Of a stretch of DNA of 64,000 nucleotides, positions 8,538 to 17,370 are shown piece by piece. The stretch's first letter is position 1; each line of letters starts with the position of its first letter. The notes beneath the pieces were generated by a model. It had not been told where the DNA came from, made no database searches, and saw only the letters and a list, made by a program, of their open reading frames with translations. Source of the DNA: Vibrio thalassae (GTDB taxonomy: Bacteria; Pseudomonadota; Gammaproteobacteria; Enterobacterales; Vibrionaceae); NCBI RefSeq assembly GCF_900089835.1, contig NZ_OANU01000045.1:36661-100660 (forward strand), in the 5' to 3' direction. The translations under genes were made by a program, and so were the position numbers.

Positions 8538-9658
8538 TGACTCAACAACGCTATTTCTTTACTTCAATTCTACTGGCATTTGCTCTCGGTATGATGTCAT
8601 CAGCCAGAGCCGAGGTAGAAATCCCAATTATGGATCTGGTGGACGTACAGGGTGTGCGCACTAACCAGCTTGTTGGTTATGGTTTGGTTGTGGGTCTCGA
8701 CGGCCAAGGTGACCGAAACCAAGTGAAGTTTACCGCTCAGTCTATCACCAATATGCTGCGCCAATTTGGGGTACAAATCGGTGATGATGCGAATCCAAAA
8801 TTGCGTAACGTCGCCTCGGTGAGTGTCACTGCTTCGGTGGACCCGATGGCAGGCCCTGGGCAAATGTTGGATATAGTGGTCTCGTCTATTGGTGATGCCA
8901 AAAGTTTACGTGGAGGCACGTTACTCTTAACGCCATTGCGAGGTGTGGATGGTGAAGTCTACGCAGTCGCTCAGGGCAATGTGGTGGTTGGAGGTGTGTC
9001 TGCTGAAGGACGCAGCGGTTCTAAAATCGCGGTAAATACGCCTACCGCGGGACGAGTGCCTAATGGCGCCACTTTGGAACGTGAGATCCCGTCGGACTTT
9101 AATTCGCGTTCTCAAATCACGTTGAATCTACGTAAAGCCAGCTTCACCACGGCAAAAAATATCGCTCGTGAAATCAATGGTACGTTTGGTCCAGATGTGG
9201 CCATTGCTATTAACAAAGTACGCGTCGATATGCGCGCGCCAAAAGATACTCAGCAGCGTGTGACCATGATGTCGATGCTAGAGGAAATGAGTGTCGTAGA
9301 GGGGCGCAAACCTGCTCGTATTGTCTTTAACTCGCGTACTGGCACGGTTGTCGTAGGACAAAACGTAAAAGTGACGGAAGCCGCGGTAAGCCATGGCAAC
9401 CTAACGGTATCGATTACTGAGTCTCAACAAGTGAGCCAACCGAATGCTTTCGCTGACGGCGATACGGTTGTGGTCGATCAATCGAAAATTGATATCAGTG
9501 AAGACCAAGCGCAAATGGTGATTTGGCCCGAAGGGACAGAGCTCAACACCATCGTGAATGCCGTCAACAGTTTAGGGGCAACCCCAACCGATTTGATGTC
9601 CATTCTACAGGCCTTGCATGAAGCGGGTGCGCTCAATGCCGAGTTAGTAGTGATCTAG
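8537..9658 (+). CDS. flgI: P-ring protein FlgI, lateral
   Basis: FlgI forms the periplasmic P ring around the rod, helped by FlgA. From the ATG at 8537, which overlaps the flgH stop, the protein has 373 residues. A signal peptide ends after about residue 25 ([11 protein letters not shown]). The mature start [20 protein letters not shown] is highly characteristic. The frame is open 42 bases further upstream, inside flgH, but that start would extend the signal peptide without a ribosome site. Confidence 0.95.
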   Translation: MTQQRYFFTSILLAFALGMMSSARAEVEIPIMDLVDVQGVRTNQLVGYGLVVGLDGQGDRNQVKFTAQSITNMLRQFGVQIGDDANPKLRNVASVSVTASVDPMAGPGQMLDIVVSSIGDAKSLRGGTLLLTPLRGVDGEVYAVAQGNVVVGGVSAEGRSGSKIAVNTPTAGRVPNGATLEREIPSDFNSRSQITLNLRKASFTTAKNIAREINGTFGPDVAIAINKVRVDMRAPKDTQQRVTMMSMLEEMSVVEGRKPARIVFNSRTGTVVVGQNVKVTEAAVSHGNLTVSITESQQVSQPNAFADGDTVVVDQSKIDISEDQAQMVIWPEGTELNTIVNAVNSLGATPTDLMSILQALHEAGALNAELVVI

Positions 9659-9667
9659 GAGAGTGTG

Positions 9668-10222
9668 ATGAAAATAGACGCGATGAATGACAGCACGAGA
9701 ATTAATAGCATGCTCTATCACGACAATGCCGCTTTGACCAACATTAAACACAGTGCCGATGAGCAAGGTGCACTAAAAGAAGTCGCAGGGCAGTTCGAAG
9801 CCATGTTCTTGCAAATGGTACTGCGCCAAATGCGCAGCAGTAGTGACGTACTGGCAGATGAAGACAGCCCTTTCTCGTCGCAGCAACATGGCGTGTTTCG
9901 AGATATGCATGATGGACAATTGGCTATCGAACTTGCCAAAAAACAGAACTCCGGCATTGCCGATATGTTGGTGAAACAACTGAGTCCGACGCAAGCCGTC
10001 GCATCGAATCTGGAAGTACAGTTCGATCCAAGCCTAACACGTACCTTAGGTTCGGCGAATGATATGGAAGCAAGTTCACAAGTTAACACCATAGCCTCAC
10101 TACACAGTGATGACTTGATTAATGGCCCAGATGATTCCGTCGCCTTCACTATTCAGTCCCCAAGCGAGGCGGCCACGACCATGGCGTTTTCTCAGCCTCT
10201 TATTAGAACAACGGAGCTCTAG
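9668..10222 (+). CDS. flgJ: FlgJ rod-cap protein without muramidase domain, lateral
   Basis: The 184-residue protein has the FlgJ N-terminal rod-cap domain: LKEVAGQFEAMFLQMVLRQM near 38-57, then FRDMHDGQLAIELAKKQ. It ends where the roughly 150-residue glucosaminidase/muramidase domain of polar FlgJ would begin. The remaining C-terminal 70 residues are low-complexity and Ser/Thr-rich. It should therefore guide rod assembly but not cut peptidoglycan. The transglycosylase encoded at 1048-1779 is the likely substitute. A GTG at 9665 is an alternative start one codon upstream of the ATG used. Confidence 0.92.
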   Translation: MKIDAMNDSTRINSMLYHDNAALTNIKHSADEQGALKEVAGQFEAMFLQMVLRQMRSSSDVLADEDSPFSSQQHGVFRDMHDGQLAIELAKKQNSGIADMLVKQLSPTQAVASNLEVQFDPSLTRTLGSANDMEASSQVNTIASLHSDDLINGPDDSVAFTIQSPSEAATTMAFSQPLIRTTEL

Positions 10223-10224
10223 TT

Positions 10225-11598
10225 ATGAACCTCGTCAATATTGCGCTTTCAGGCATGAATGCCAACCGAGTGGCATTGGATGTGACCGCTCAAAACGTCG
10301 CCAATATTAATACGCCGGGATACAGCCGTCAGCAAGCGGTGATGGCGTCGTTGGCTGGGGGGAAATACGATAAAACCAGCCCCGGAATGGGGGTGGAAGT
10401 GACCAGTATTCGCCGTGTGACCGATCAATATTTGGTGAAGCAAACGTGGTCAACGGCCAGTGCCGCTAACTATGCGTCGGGTTATACCAGCGCCATGAGC
10501 CAGTTGGAAAACATGTTAGGGGCTGATGGGTTTAGCTTGTCGGCGGGCTTAGATTCTCTGTTTGCATCTCTAAACGATGCGACGACAAAGCCTGAATCAA
10601 CCCCACTGCGTCAACAGGTGATTAATGAGTCGGAGGCCTTAGCTCGCCGCTTCAATACCTTGACCGAATCGCTGCATAATCAACATAAAGATGTACATGA
10701 CCAGCGTAACGCCGCCATTTCTCATGCAAATAGCTTGATGTCCAATATCGCGGAAGTGAATAAGCAAATTGTCGAAATGCAAGGCACGGGTGGTAACCCT
10801 GCGCAGTTGATGGACACGCGTGATGCGCTTGTGGGAGAACTTTCCAAAGTGATGGAAGTGAAGACCACCGACCAAGCGGATGGCAGTATTCAAGTCTCAT
10901 TGGCTTCAGGGCAGCCCTTAGTAATGGGCAGCGATGCCAGTGTGATTAAAGCGATTCCTGACCCAAGCGATCCCTATCTTGCCGACATCCATATTGAGTT
11001 TGGCAATCAAACCTTTGCGGTTAAAGGTGATCTTGGCGGTAAGTTAGGCTCACTTCATGACTATCAAGTGGATGTACTCAAACCTTATCAAGATGCCATT
11101 GATGATATGGCGCGTAGTTTAGCGGATGAAATGAATGCGGTCTTGGCGGCAGGTCAGGATCTTAATGGCAATGCGGGTAAAGCCTTATTTAGCTACGATC
11201 CAGCGAACCCAGCTGCCAGCTTAACTATCACGGATATTAAGTCGGATGAGTTAGCATTTTCGAGCGATGGCAACCCAGGTAACAGTGATAATCTCAAGGA
11301 CTTGATTGCCATCAGTAATAAACCAGTGAGTATCACTGGCTTTGGTTCCCTATCGCTGAATGACGCGTTTACTGCGATGGTTGGCGAAACGGCAATCAAA
11401 GCTCGCCAAGCGGAATCAGATTACCAAGCGAAACAGTCAATGTTTGAACAGTCGGTGGCAGCGCGCGATAACGTCAGTGCCGTCAATAGTGACGAAGAAG
11501 CGGCAAACCTAATGACCTTTGCCAATGCGCATAATGCCAATATGAAGGTAATCAGCACGGCTAACCAGCTGTTTGATTCCGTTTTGCAGTTATTTTAA
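10225..11598 (+). CDS. flgK: Hook-filament junction protein FlgK (HAP1), lateral
   Basis: FlgK is the first junction protein between hook and filament. The 457-residue protein begins with the hook-family motif (VTAQNVANINTPGYSRQQAV, about 20-39) and ends with the amphipathic helix region EEAANLMTFANAHNANMKVI and a short hydrophobic tail typical of FlgK. It is shorter than many polar FlgK proteins (about 550-650), mainly in the surface-exposed middle. It follows flgJ by two bases and is chaperoned by FlgN. Confidence 0.94.
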   Translation: MNLVNIALSGMNANRVALDVTAQNVANINTPGYSRQQAVMASLAGGKYDKTSPGMGVEVTSIRRVTDQYLVKQTWSTASAANYASGYTSAMSQLENMLGADGFSLSAGLDSLFASLNDATTKPESTPLRQQVINESEALARRFNTLTESLHNQHKDVHDQRNAAISHANSLMSNIAEVNKQIVEMQGTGGNPAQLMDTRDALVGELSKVMEVKTTDQADGSIQVSLASGQPLVMGSDASVIKAIPDPSDPYLADIHIEFGNQTFAVKGDLGGKLGSLHDYQVDVLKPYQDAIDDMARSLADEMNAVLAAGQDLNGNAGKALFSYDPANPAASLTITDIKSDELAFSSDGNPGNSDNLKDLIAISNKPVSITGFGSLSLNDAFTAMVGETAIKARQAESDYQAKQSMFEQSVAARDNVSAVNSDEEAANLMTFANAHNANMKVISTANQLFDSVLQLF

Positions 11599-11607
11599 GG
11601 AGTTAGT

Positions 11608-12507
11608 ATGAGAGTCAGTGATACTCAATTTAGCCAGATGATGCTGCAAAGCTTGCAGACCAATAATGCTGGGCTTGGCAAAGTGCTACAACAAATGGCT
11701 ACGGGTGATCGGCTAACTAAATTGTCTGACGATCCAATGGCCTCGATTCAGTTGTTGAACCTCGACCGTGAAGGCAGCGCAATCAATCAATATCAACGCA
11801 ATATTGCTAATGTGAAAACCACGCTATCAAGCCAAGAGGTTTATCTCGATTCGGTTAATGAGAGCTTAAAAAGTATGCGTGAATTGGTGCTATGGGGTTC
11901 TAATGGCACGCTAACGGACGAAGATCGCGACGGCATGATCACCGAGCTGGAAAGTCTACGTGATTCCATCGAGTCTTCGTTTAATGCTCAGGATGAAGAA
12001 GGGCACTATTTGTTCTCTGGCACCAAAACTGATATACCAGCACTATCAAATTCTGGAGCAGGTTATGTCGTGGATGGTAACAGCGATAAGCGAGTGGTGA
12101 CGGTTGCGAAAGGCGTCACTATGGAGTCGAACATGACGGCCAAGGATATTCTTGAGCTTGGTGGAGGAAACAACGTACTTAATCAAATCGACGCGTTGAT
12201 TGTCGAATTTAAGAACCCGAGTCCAAATTTCCAAGCTGAAGTTGATGCTAGCCTAAACGCCATAGATGATACCTTGGGTAACGTGCTCGGGGCGATGACA
12301 GAGATCGGTGGTCGCCACAATAACCTTGATTTGATGGATGGCGCACACGGTGAAAACAAGTTATTCGTTGATAAAGTGACCAGTGATATCTCTGCGTTGG
12401 ATTATGGTGAAGCATCCGTTCGTCTCAGCAACTACATGGCGGCATTACAAGCAACTCAAGCCAGCTATGTAAAAATTAACGATCTCTCGCTTTTCGACCG
12501 TATTTAG
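11608..12507 (+). CDS. flgL: Hook-filament junction protein FlgL (HAP3), lateral
   Basis: FlgL is the second junction protein and is flagellin-like in its ends. The 299-residue sequence has the N-terminal MRVSDTQFSQMMLQSLQ, the GDRLTKLSDDPMASIQLLNL block (about 32-51), and a C-terminal helix ending in YVKINDLSLFDRI. The EGHYLFSGTKTDIPAL stretch near 131 is a strong FlgL mark. It is nine bases after flgK with an AAGGAG ribosome site. Confidence 0.95.
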   Translation: MRVSDTQFSQMMLQSLQTNNAGLGKVLQQMATGDRLTKLSDDPMASIQLLNLDREGSAINQYQRNIANVKTTLSSQEVYLDSVNESLKSMRELVLWGSNGTLTDEDRDGMITELESLRDSIESSFNAQDEEGHYLFSGTKTDIPALSNSGAGYVVDGNSDKRVVTVAKGVTMESNMTAKDILELGGGNNVLNQIDALIVEFKNPSPNFQAEVDASLNAIDDTLGNVLGAMTEIGGRHNNLDLMDGAHGENKLFVDKVTSDISALDYGEASVRLSNYMAALQATQASYVKINDLSLFDRI

Positions 12508-12538
12508 GTCTAAGAATTAGTTAACAAGGAAAGGTGTT

Positions 12539-13576
12539 ATGGCAGTAAGTACGGTTGAAGTTAGACCGCATAGTATCAAGCTAACAGGGCAAGAAGCGGC
12601 CAGTATCGCGCCCTCACAAGCGTCCACTGATACCAGTACCTCACTGTCAAAGCGCCTGCTAAGACCTCAAGCTGACATTACGTCAGCTTATTCACTTTCA
12701 GGCGTGTTGCTTACACAAGGCCAGCAACACGCTACTTCAGTGCAGATTGCTACTAAGGCGCTGCAAGGAGTCGGTAAAGAGCTCACCCAAGTTAAACGCC
12801 AACTGACCCAAGCGCTTTCGAATGGTGTTAACAGTAACATGCCTGATTCGTTGGCACGCTCTAAAGCCACGATTGAAGCGACATTGAATCAAGCGCGGTT
12901 TGATGGCAAGCGAGTGGTGGATAATGAGCTTAATCTTAAACTCGATACCGCCGATGTGCGTCGTTTTTCTATTCCAGGACTCAATGTCCATCGTATGAGC
13001 GAGAGAGCCGAGCAAATTCGACTGGATTTCCCAAGTGGTGGTTCGGTTGTGTTGCAGTTTGATGGCCAATCTGATGGTGTTCGAACGGTGAAACAGCTCG
13101 ATCGCAGCTTAATACCCATGGGTATGCGTGCCTCTTTATCGCAGGATGGCAGCATTTTGTTTGATGTCCACGAATCTGCTTATGCGGCCATGCAGCAACA
13201 AGTGCTGGTTACTGGGCAAGGACACCGTTTCCCTGCCGGACAAGCGAACGCATTCAATATTCAAGCTGAGCCTGATGGCATGGCGGAGTTAAAATTTGAC
13301 TTAGCGTCTCGAGATGGCATCAAACAGTCCATTGCTAAGGTCAATCAACATCTACAGCAAGCACAAGTAAGCTTAAACGAAGCCAGACAATTTCAATCTC
13401 AATTGAATACCCAAATGACGCGCATTCAAAGCCAGTCTAATGTGCCATCTTCAGAACAAGTTTCCCAAAAGCTCAATGACTTCACTCAGCTCTCTCAAGA
13501 CTTCACCACTACATTTAAAGCCCTCAACGCACAAGCGAATGTTCGTCGTCATACTGTAGTTGCGTTGCTTAAATAA
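12539..13576 (+). CDS. Flagellin-like protein of unknown role downstream of flgL
   Basis: This 345-residue protein has flagellin-type features without being a normal flagellin. Residues about 70-128 read like flagellin domain D1: ATKALQGVGKELTQVKRQLT, then FDGKRVVD in place of the usual FNGxxLL. The last 70 residues form a long helix ending NVRRHTVVALLK, like a flagellin C-terminus. It lacks the usual N-terminal D0 start; instead the first 50 residues are Ser/Thr/Gln-rich. It starts 31 bases after flgL with AAGGAAAGG upstream, so it is probably in the same operon. It could be an extra junction, cap or minor filament protein, or an assembly factor. The function is not known to me. Confidence 0.6.
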   Translation: MAVSTVEVRPHSIKLTGQEAASIAPSQASTDTSTSLSKRLLRPQADITSAYSLSGVLLTQGQQHATSVQIATKALQGVGKELTQVKRQLTQALSNGVNSNMPDSLARSKATIEATLNQARFDGKRVVDNELNLKLDTADVRRFSIPGLNVHRMSERAEQIRLDFPSGGSVVLQFDGQSDGVRTVKQLDRSLIPMGMRASLSQDGSILFDVHESAYAAMQQQVLVTGQGHRFPAGQANAFNIQAEPDGMAELKFDLASRDGIKQSIAKVNQHLQQAQVSLNEARQFQSQLNTQMTRIQSQSNVPSSEQVSQKLNDFTQLSQDFTTTFKALNAQANVRRHTVVALLK

Positions 13577-13607
13577 TCCCTTCGAAAACCTCGGAAACAA
13601 ATCATTT

Positions 13608-13623
13608 TCCTCACGGATGTGAG
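13608..13623. repeat. Short inverted repeat after the flagellin-like gene
   Basis: CCTCAC (13608-13613), a 4-base loop and GTGAGG (13618-13623) form a short hairpin about 30 bases past the stop of the flagellin-like gene. There is no T-run, so it is at most a weak end for the flgB-to-flagellin-like operon. Confidence 0.35.
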
Positions 13624-13689
13624 GATTTGCAGCTGCCCGTGAAAACAGAATGGTCACGGCGGTATCCTGTCTCCTGCAATCTCAAATAG

Positions 13690-13815
13690 ACAGTCATCTT
13701 CGTGACAACGAAGAACTTCTAAAGCACGTAGATAACTGAAAATTAAAGAGTAAACTATGTCATTTAGGTTTGCGATGCGCTGTATGAGATTCCCTTTTTC
13801 AAGGGAATGACGAAC
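13690..13815. repeat. Palindrome-rich intergenic repeat-like element
   Basis: This stretch holds two hairpins, CTTCGT/ACGAAG (near 13698-13713) and ATTCCCTT/AAGGGAAT (near 13791-13810). The second is followed by GACGA. The phrase around the second (GAGATTCCC ... GGGAATGACGA) looks like dispersed palindromic repeats that I recall from Vibrio and other proteobacterial intergenic regions. No open frame of interest lies here. Whether it is a member of a repeat family needs a genome-wide comparison. Confidence 0.4.
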
Positions 13816-13869
13816 GTTTTTTTGGGGGGATGACACCGGAGGTAAATGACTTACTAAATAGAGCTCAAA

Positions 13870-14163
13870 TCACACCAAAAAGAAAAAATACAAAAAGCAG
13901 ATAAATGCCAACAACATGGCGGAAAGCGTGGGGTAGATGATATAGGCGTCGCGCTTATTGGTGCGTCGGAAGCAGAGGAAGGTCAGTAGGCCGTTGTAAA
14001 CCACTAGCAGTAAGCTGATCCCCGTTCCTCCTTTTAAAGACAGCGTGGATAACTGACTTAAAAACAGAGCAAGCAACGCGTAATCAATAATGATCAGCCA
14101 CAAAAATGCTTTTTGAAGCGGGTCAGATTTGCTGTCTGCAATGTGAGGATGAGTTTGACGCAT
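13870..14163 (-). CDS. Small membrane protein of unknown function
   Basis: This 97-residue protein has a polar N-terminus (about 1-18) and three predicted membrane helices (about 19-40, 48-64 and 77-97). I do not recognise a family. It follows lafU on the same strand after about 90 bases that contain a strong inverted repeat, so it may or may not share the lateral operon transcript. Its ATG is well placed and the protein is too hydrophobic to be a chance frame. It could be a flagellar accessory or an unrelated neighbour. Confidence 0.6.
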   Translation of the reverse strand: MRQTHPHIADSKSDPLQKAFLWLIIIDYALLALFLSQLSTLSLKGGTGISLLLVVYNGLLTFLCFRRTNKRDAYIIYPTLSAMLLAFICFLYFFFLV

Positions 14164-14210
14164 AACACGCTCTACTTCGATGAAATTAATAAGAAATTAT
14201 TAGCATATTT

Positions 14211-14238
14211 AGGTGTTCTACCTAAGCATAGAACACCT
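14211..14238. repeat. Strong inverted repeat downstream of lafU
   Basis: Perfect ten-base arms AGGTGTTCTA (14211-14220) and TAGAACACCT (14229-14238) enclose an eight-base loop, 15 bases past the lafU stop. Neither strand shows a T-run after the stem. It may be a transcript-end stabiliser, a rho-dependent pause site or an operator. Confidence 0.6.
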
Positions 14239-14253
14239 GATTAAGCGCGCAAG

Positions 14254-15243
14254 CTAAAGTGCTTGCGGCTCAACGGAAGAGGTGCTTTCCGACTCAAAGC
14301 GAATGGTATCGGTTCGGAACACAGGTTGATTAAACTGAGCCTTCTCACGTGCCTTTTCGACCTCGTTAGTCGGCTGTTCGCCAAATAAGGTGCTGATCAC
14401 TTCGGCAGCTGGAGTGGTCAAGATAAACAGTTCAATACGGCGGTTCTCACTCGATTTAGGATCCTGTTGATTGAGCAGCGCTCGGTCAGACATTCCGGTG
14501 ACTTGTAGCACCCTCTGCTCAGGCATGCCGCCAGCGACCAAGGTTTGTCGGGCGCTGTTGGCTCGAGATGAGGACAGTTCCCAGTTAGAGGAGCTACTGA
14601 ACGCTTTGCGGTATTGCGTTGCGTCGGTGTGTCCGCTGATGATCATCGGGTTTTCAACGCGCTGGAATACCGGTGCTAATGCCAATAACAGGTCTTCAAA
14701 GAAAGGGGTAAGTGTTGAACCTCCTCGTCGGAACATGTTTTGTTTGTAGTCATCTTGCAGCACGATTCTTAAGCCTTGCGGTGTGACCGTGACGTCAACG
14801 TTCCCATCAGCATTAATCTGGCGCATCATTTCATTGACCACTTTCGCCAAGGCTTCTAAGCGCTCTTGGGTATCAAAGGTACCATTTATCAGAGAGTCAG
14901 ACTCTGGTCCATCGCGATCACCTTGGAAAAAAGAGGTCACGGTATGCACTGAGTCATGACGGCTGGTCACCGATGAGTCGGAGGCAAGATCAATAGGGGA
15001 GATACTTTGTGAAGTATCGAAAAGGCTGCCAGTGCTCTTATCAAAAACACTGGCCATTTGTAGGTGGGCGACAATCGCTTTGCGCTCTTCTTTGTCGACC
15101 ACTTGCATTACCCATAACACGAGGAACAGAGCCATTAACGCGATCATAAAGTCGGCTAAGGCGACTTTCCAAGCACCGCCATGGTACTCATGGTCATGGC
15201 GGCGTCCTGAACGCTTAAAGACGACTTGCTCTTGTTTTTGCAT
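14254..15243 (-). CDS. lafU: Lateral flagellar stator protein LafU (MotB type)
   Basis: LafU is the MotB-like stator subunit that anchors to peptidoglycan and, with LafT, conducts protons. The 329-residue protein has a short cytoplasmic head and one membrane helix (about 28-46) holding the essential aspartate in [20 protein letters not shown] (Asp31). A C-terminal OmpA-like domain (about 165-290) includes [31 protein letters not shown] and SENRRIELF. It overlaps lafT by one base and is the last gene of the fliD operon. The assignment of proton use comes from the known lateral systems, not from the sequence alone. Confidence 0.93.
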   Translation of the reverse strand: MQKQEQVVFKRSGRRHDHEYHGGAWKVALADFMIALMALFLVLWVMQVVDKEERKAIVAHLQMASVFDKSTGSLFDTSQSISPIDLASDSSVTSRHDSVHTVTSFFQGDRDGPESDSLINGTFDTQERLEALAKVVNEMMRQINADGNVDVTVTPQGLRIVLQDDYKQNMFRRGGSTLTPFFEDLLLALAPVFQRVENPMIISGHTDATQYRKAFSSSSNWELSSSRANSARQTLVAGGMPEQRVLQVTGMSDRALLNQQDPKSSENRRIELFILTTPAAEVISTLFGEQPTNEVEKAREKAQFNQPVFRTDTIRFESESTSSVEPQAL

Positions 15244-16100
15244 TATCCCTCCTGTTCAGCTAGCCACCTCTCCATTTGGTTAAAGGTTGGTTTGATGTCG
15301 AGCTGAATGTGTTTGCGGCCAGCATCAATCGCGAGCAACGTCGGCTTCTTCGCTACATAGGCGACCAGTGTCGCGCGGATGCAATCGAAGGCTGACATAT
15401 CACGCTTAACGCGTTGAGCCATGGCATTACTGGCTGGGTCTAAACAGCAGTAACAACCAAAAATACCTAAAAATGTACCTACTAGAGCGGCGGCGACGTG
15501 ATAGCCAATCAAGGCAATGGAACCATCAATAGCTTGCATGGTGATGATGATCCCGCCAACGGCTGCCAATATTCCAAAACCGGGTAGAGCTTCTGCCGTA
15601 CGTTGCATTGAGCGAGATGGAAGCAGCAGGTCTGATTCAATCGCTTCAATCTCTTGCTCTAGTAGTCCCTCTAATTCATGAGGCGACATTTGTCCCATTG
15701 CCATTAAACGCAAATTGTCGGTAATGAAAGAAACAAGACGATAATCACGGCTAACCAGTGGGTAACGGTTGAAAATCGGGCTTTGTTCTGGGTTCTCGAT
15801 GTGTTTATCGAGTGCTTTGAAGCCACCACTGCGAACGGTTTCCAACAAGACTTGTAGTAATGCCATTAATTCCATGTAGAACGCTTGCTCGTCCTTATGA
15901 GGTGACATAATAGAGCGAAGCTGGCTGCGCATTTCTTTCAAGACTTGCGGAGGGTTACCTATGATCAATGAGCCGACTGTGGCACCGATAATGATCAGAA
16001 ATTCGGCTGGCTGCCAAATGGCCATCATGCTTCCCCCGGCCCAAACGTAACCGCCGAAGACACACATCAGAATAATGATCGCGCCCATAAACTTTTGCAT
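15243..16100 (-). CDS. lafT: Lateral flagellar stator protein LafT (MotA type)
   Basis: LafT is the MotA-like ion-channel subunit. The 285-residue protein has four membrane helices: two near the N-terminus (about 2-20 and 30-48) and two near residues 170-215. The conserved proline region is present in [20 protein letters not shown]. The cytoplasmic loop between helices two and three (about 55-165) carries the charged residues that touch FliG, and [20 protein letters not shown] near the end is typical. It is coupled to lafU and lies ten bases after lafS. Confidence 0.93.
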   Translation of the reverse strand: MQKFMGAIIILMCVFGGYVWAGGSMMAIWQPAEFLIIIGATVGSLIIGNPPQVLKEMRSQLRSIMSPHKDEQAFYMELMALLQVLLETVRSGGFKALDKHIENPEQSPIFNRYPLVSRDYRLVSFITDNLRLMAMGQMSPHELEGLLEQEIEAIESDLLLPSRSMQRTAEALPGFGILAAVGGIIITMQAIDGSIALIGYHVAAALVGTFLGIFGCYCCLDPASNAMAQRVKRDMSAFDCIRATLVAYVAKKPTLLAIDAGRKHIQLDIKPTFNQMERWLAEQEG

Positions 16101-16109
16101 ATGTGACTC

Positions 16110-16838
16110 CTAAGAAGATAGTAATTGGTTGAGTTGTTTTAGCGCTTGTTTGTGGAGCTGACAGATCCGTGGTGGTGTCAGTTCGAGTACCAAGGCAATT
16201 TCATGTAGGTTGAGTTCGTGCTGATAAAATAGTGTCATCAGCAGTTGTTCTCGTTTTGGCAATTTTGCGAGAGCGACCTCTAGACTGCGGCGAATATGCT
16301 CATGGCTCATGCCTTCATAGGCACTATCTACCTGACCTTCCAGCCCTTTTTCTATCAACTGATCGAGACTTTGCATCTCGCCAGCCATTGAGGCGCTGAG
16401 CCGAGTGTGATAATCCGCTTGATCGGTGCCGAGGGCTTTAATGATCTCTTGCTCCGTCGGCATTCGTTTTAGTGCTTTGGTGAGATCGCGGGTGATATCG
16501 TTGAGCTCATGGGCTTGCTGGCGTGTTTTACGTGAACGCCAATCAAGTCGACGTAGCTCATCCAAAATAGAGCCTCGAATACGACACACAGCAAATGCTG
16601 GGAAGTTGGGATCGTCGATATTGCCATAGCGACGCCCTGCTTCCAGTAACCCTATCAAACCTATTTGCTGCATGTCTTCGATGCTGCAATGGGTAGTAGC
16701 ATGGTTACGCAGTTGATTGACCACTCGTTTCACCAAAATCTGGTGTTGGCTCAGAAGACGATTTTCATCAATAGGTGTCGTTGGCGAATTCACTTCGTCA
16801 GCGACACCATAACTGTCCGTGTAATTCATATCCAACAT
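16110..16838 (-). CDS. lafS: Lateral flagellar sigma-28 factor LafS
   Basis: LafS is the FliA-type sigma factor that directs late lateral genes such as lafA. The 242-residue protein has region 2 (about 45-110) with SIEDMQQIGLIGLLEAGRRY and FPAFAVCRIRGSILDELRRL, and region 4 (about 180-240) with LAKLPKREQLLMTLFYQHEL and the helix-turn-helix LHEIALVLELTPPRICQLHK. It should be held in check by the FlgM encoded at 2239-2523. The ribosome site AGAGG lies six bases before the ATG. It sits nine bases after fliL. Confidence 0.93.
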   Translation of the reverse strand: MLDMNYTDSYGVADEVNSPTTPIDENRLLSQHQILVKRVVNQLRNHATTHCSIEDMQQIGLIGLLEAGRRYGNIDDPNFPAFAVCRIRGSILDELRRLDWRSRKTRQQAHELNDITRDLTKALKRMPTEQEIIKALGTDQADYHTRLSASMAGEMQSLDQLIEKGLEGQVDSAYEGMSHEHIRRSLEVALAKLPKREQLLMTLFYQHELNLHEIALVLELTPPRICQLHKQALKQLNQLLSS

Positions 16839-16847
16839 AGGCGGCCT

Positions 16848-17336
16848 CTACTGCACGACGTATTTGGTAAGCAGCACATCGTCGATATCGCGTATCACCT
16901 CAGTTTTAGCAAACGCCATCATCACGGTGTTTTTTACTTCGTCTTGTAGCGATGCAAGGGCTTGCTCGCCGTGAAGGTCTTCATAAGTTTTTTGGCTGAA
17001 CAAGTTGAGCATGGCATTGCGGACAATGGGCATGTAGTCATTGATGTTCTGTAGTCGATCTGGACGGCGAGTTTCTACTGCTAGCTCGATCATTACAAAG
17101 TGAGTTTGCTTCTTGCCTCTGACACTCAGTACTACCTTGTCCAATGATTGAAAGCTTGGGCCTTGGCTACTTTGGTTGTCTTGAGTCAAAAACGACAGTG
17201 GAGTGTCTTCAATCATGCTGCGGTCATCGCCCGCTTGCTTTAAATACCAGGCTGCACCAAACACAGTAGTAGCAGAGACCAAGGCACTGGTCACTATCAT
17301 GGCGATGAACATGGCGAAGAGTTGCGGTTTAGTCAT
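16848..17336 (-). CDS. fliL: Flagellar basal-body-associated protein FliL, lateral
   Basis: FliL is a single-pass inner-membrane protein that supports the stators. The 162 residues comprise one N-terminal membrane helix (about 7-33, FAMFIAMIVTSALVSATTVF) and a periplasmic FliL domain with KVVLSVRGKKQTHFVMIELA and NIRDID-like C-terminal features (VIRDIDDVLLTKYVVQ). It lies between fliK and lafS in the operon, the same place as in other lateral clusters. Confidence 0.88.
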   Translation of the reverse strand: MTKPQLFAMFIAMIVTSALVSATTVFGAAWYLKQAGDDRSMIEDTPLSFLTQDNQSSQGPSFQSLDKVVLSVRGKKQTHFVMIELAVETRRPDRLQNINDYMPIVRNAMLNLFSQKTYEDLHGEQALASLQDEVKNTVMMAFAKTEVIRDIDDVLLTKYVVQ

Positions 17337-17370
17337 AATTTATTTCCTATGAGGTACTTAGCGCATAGCA

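Noticed and set aside
12737..13155. Two minus-strand open frames inside the flagellin-like gene
   Set aside because: They are antisense shadows. The plus-strand frame has a ribosome site, operon position and recognisable flagellin-type helices.
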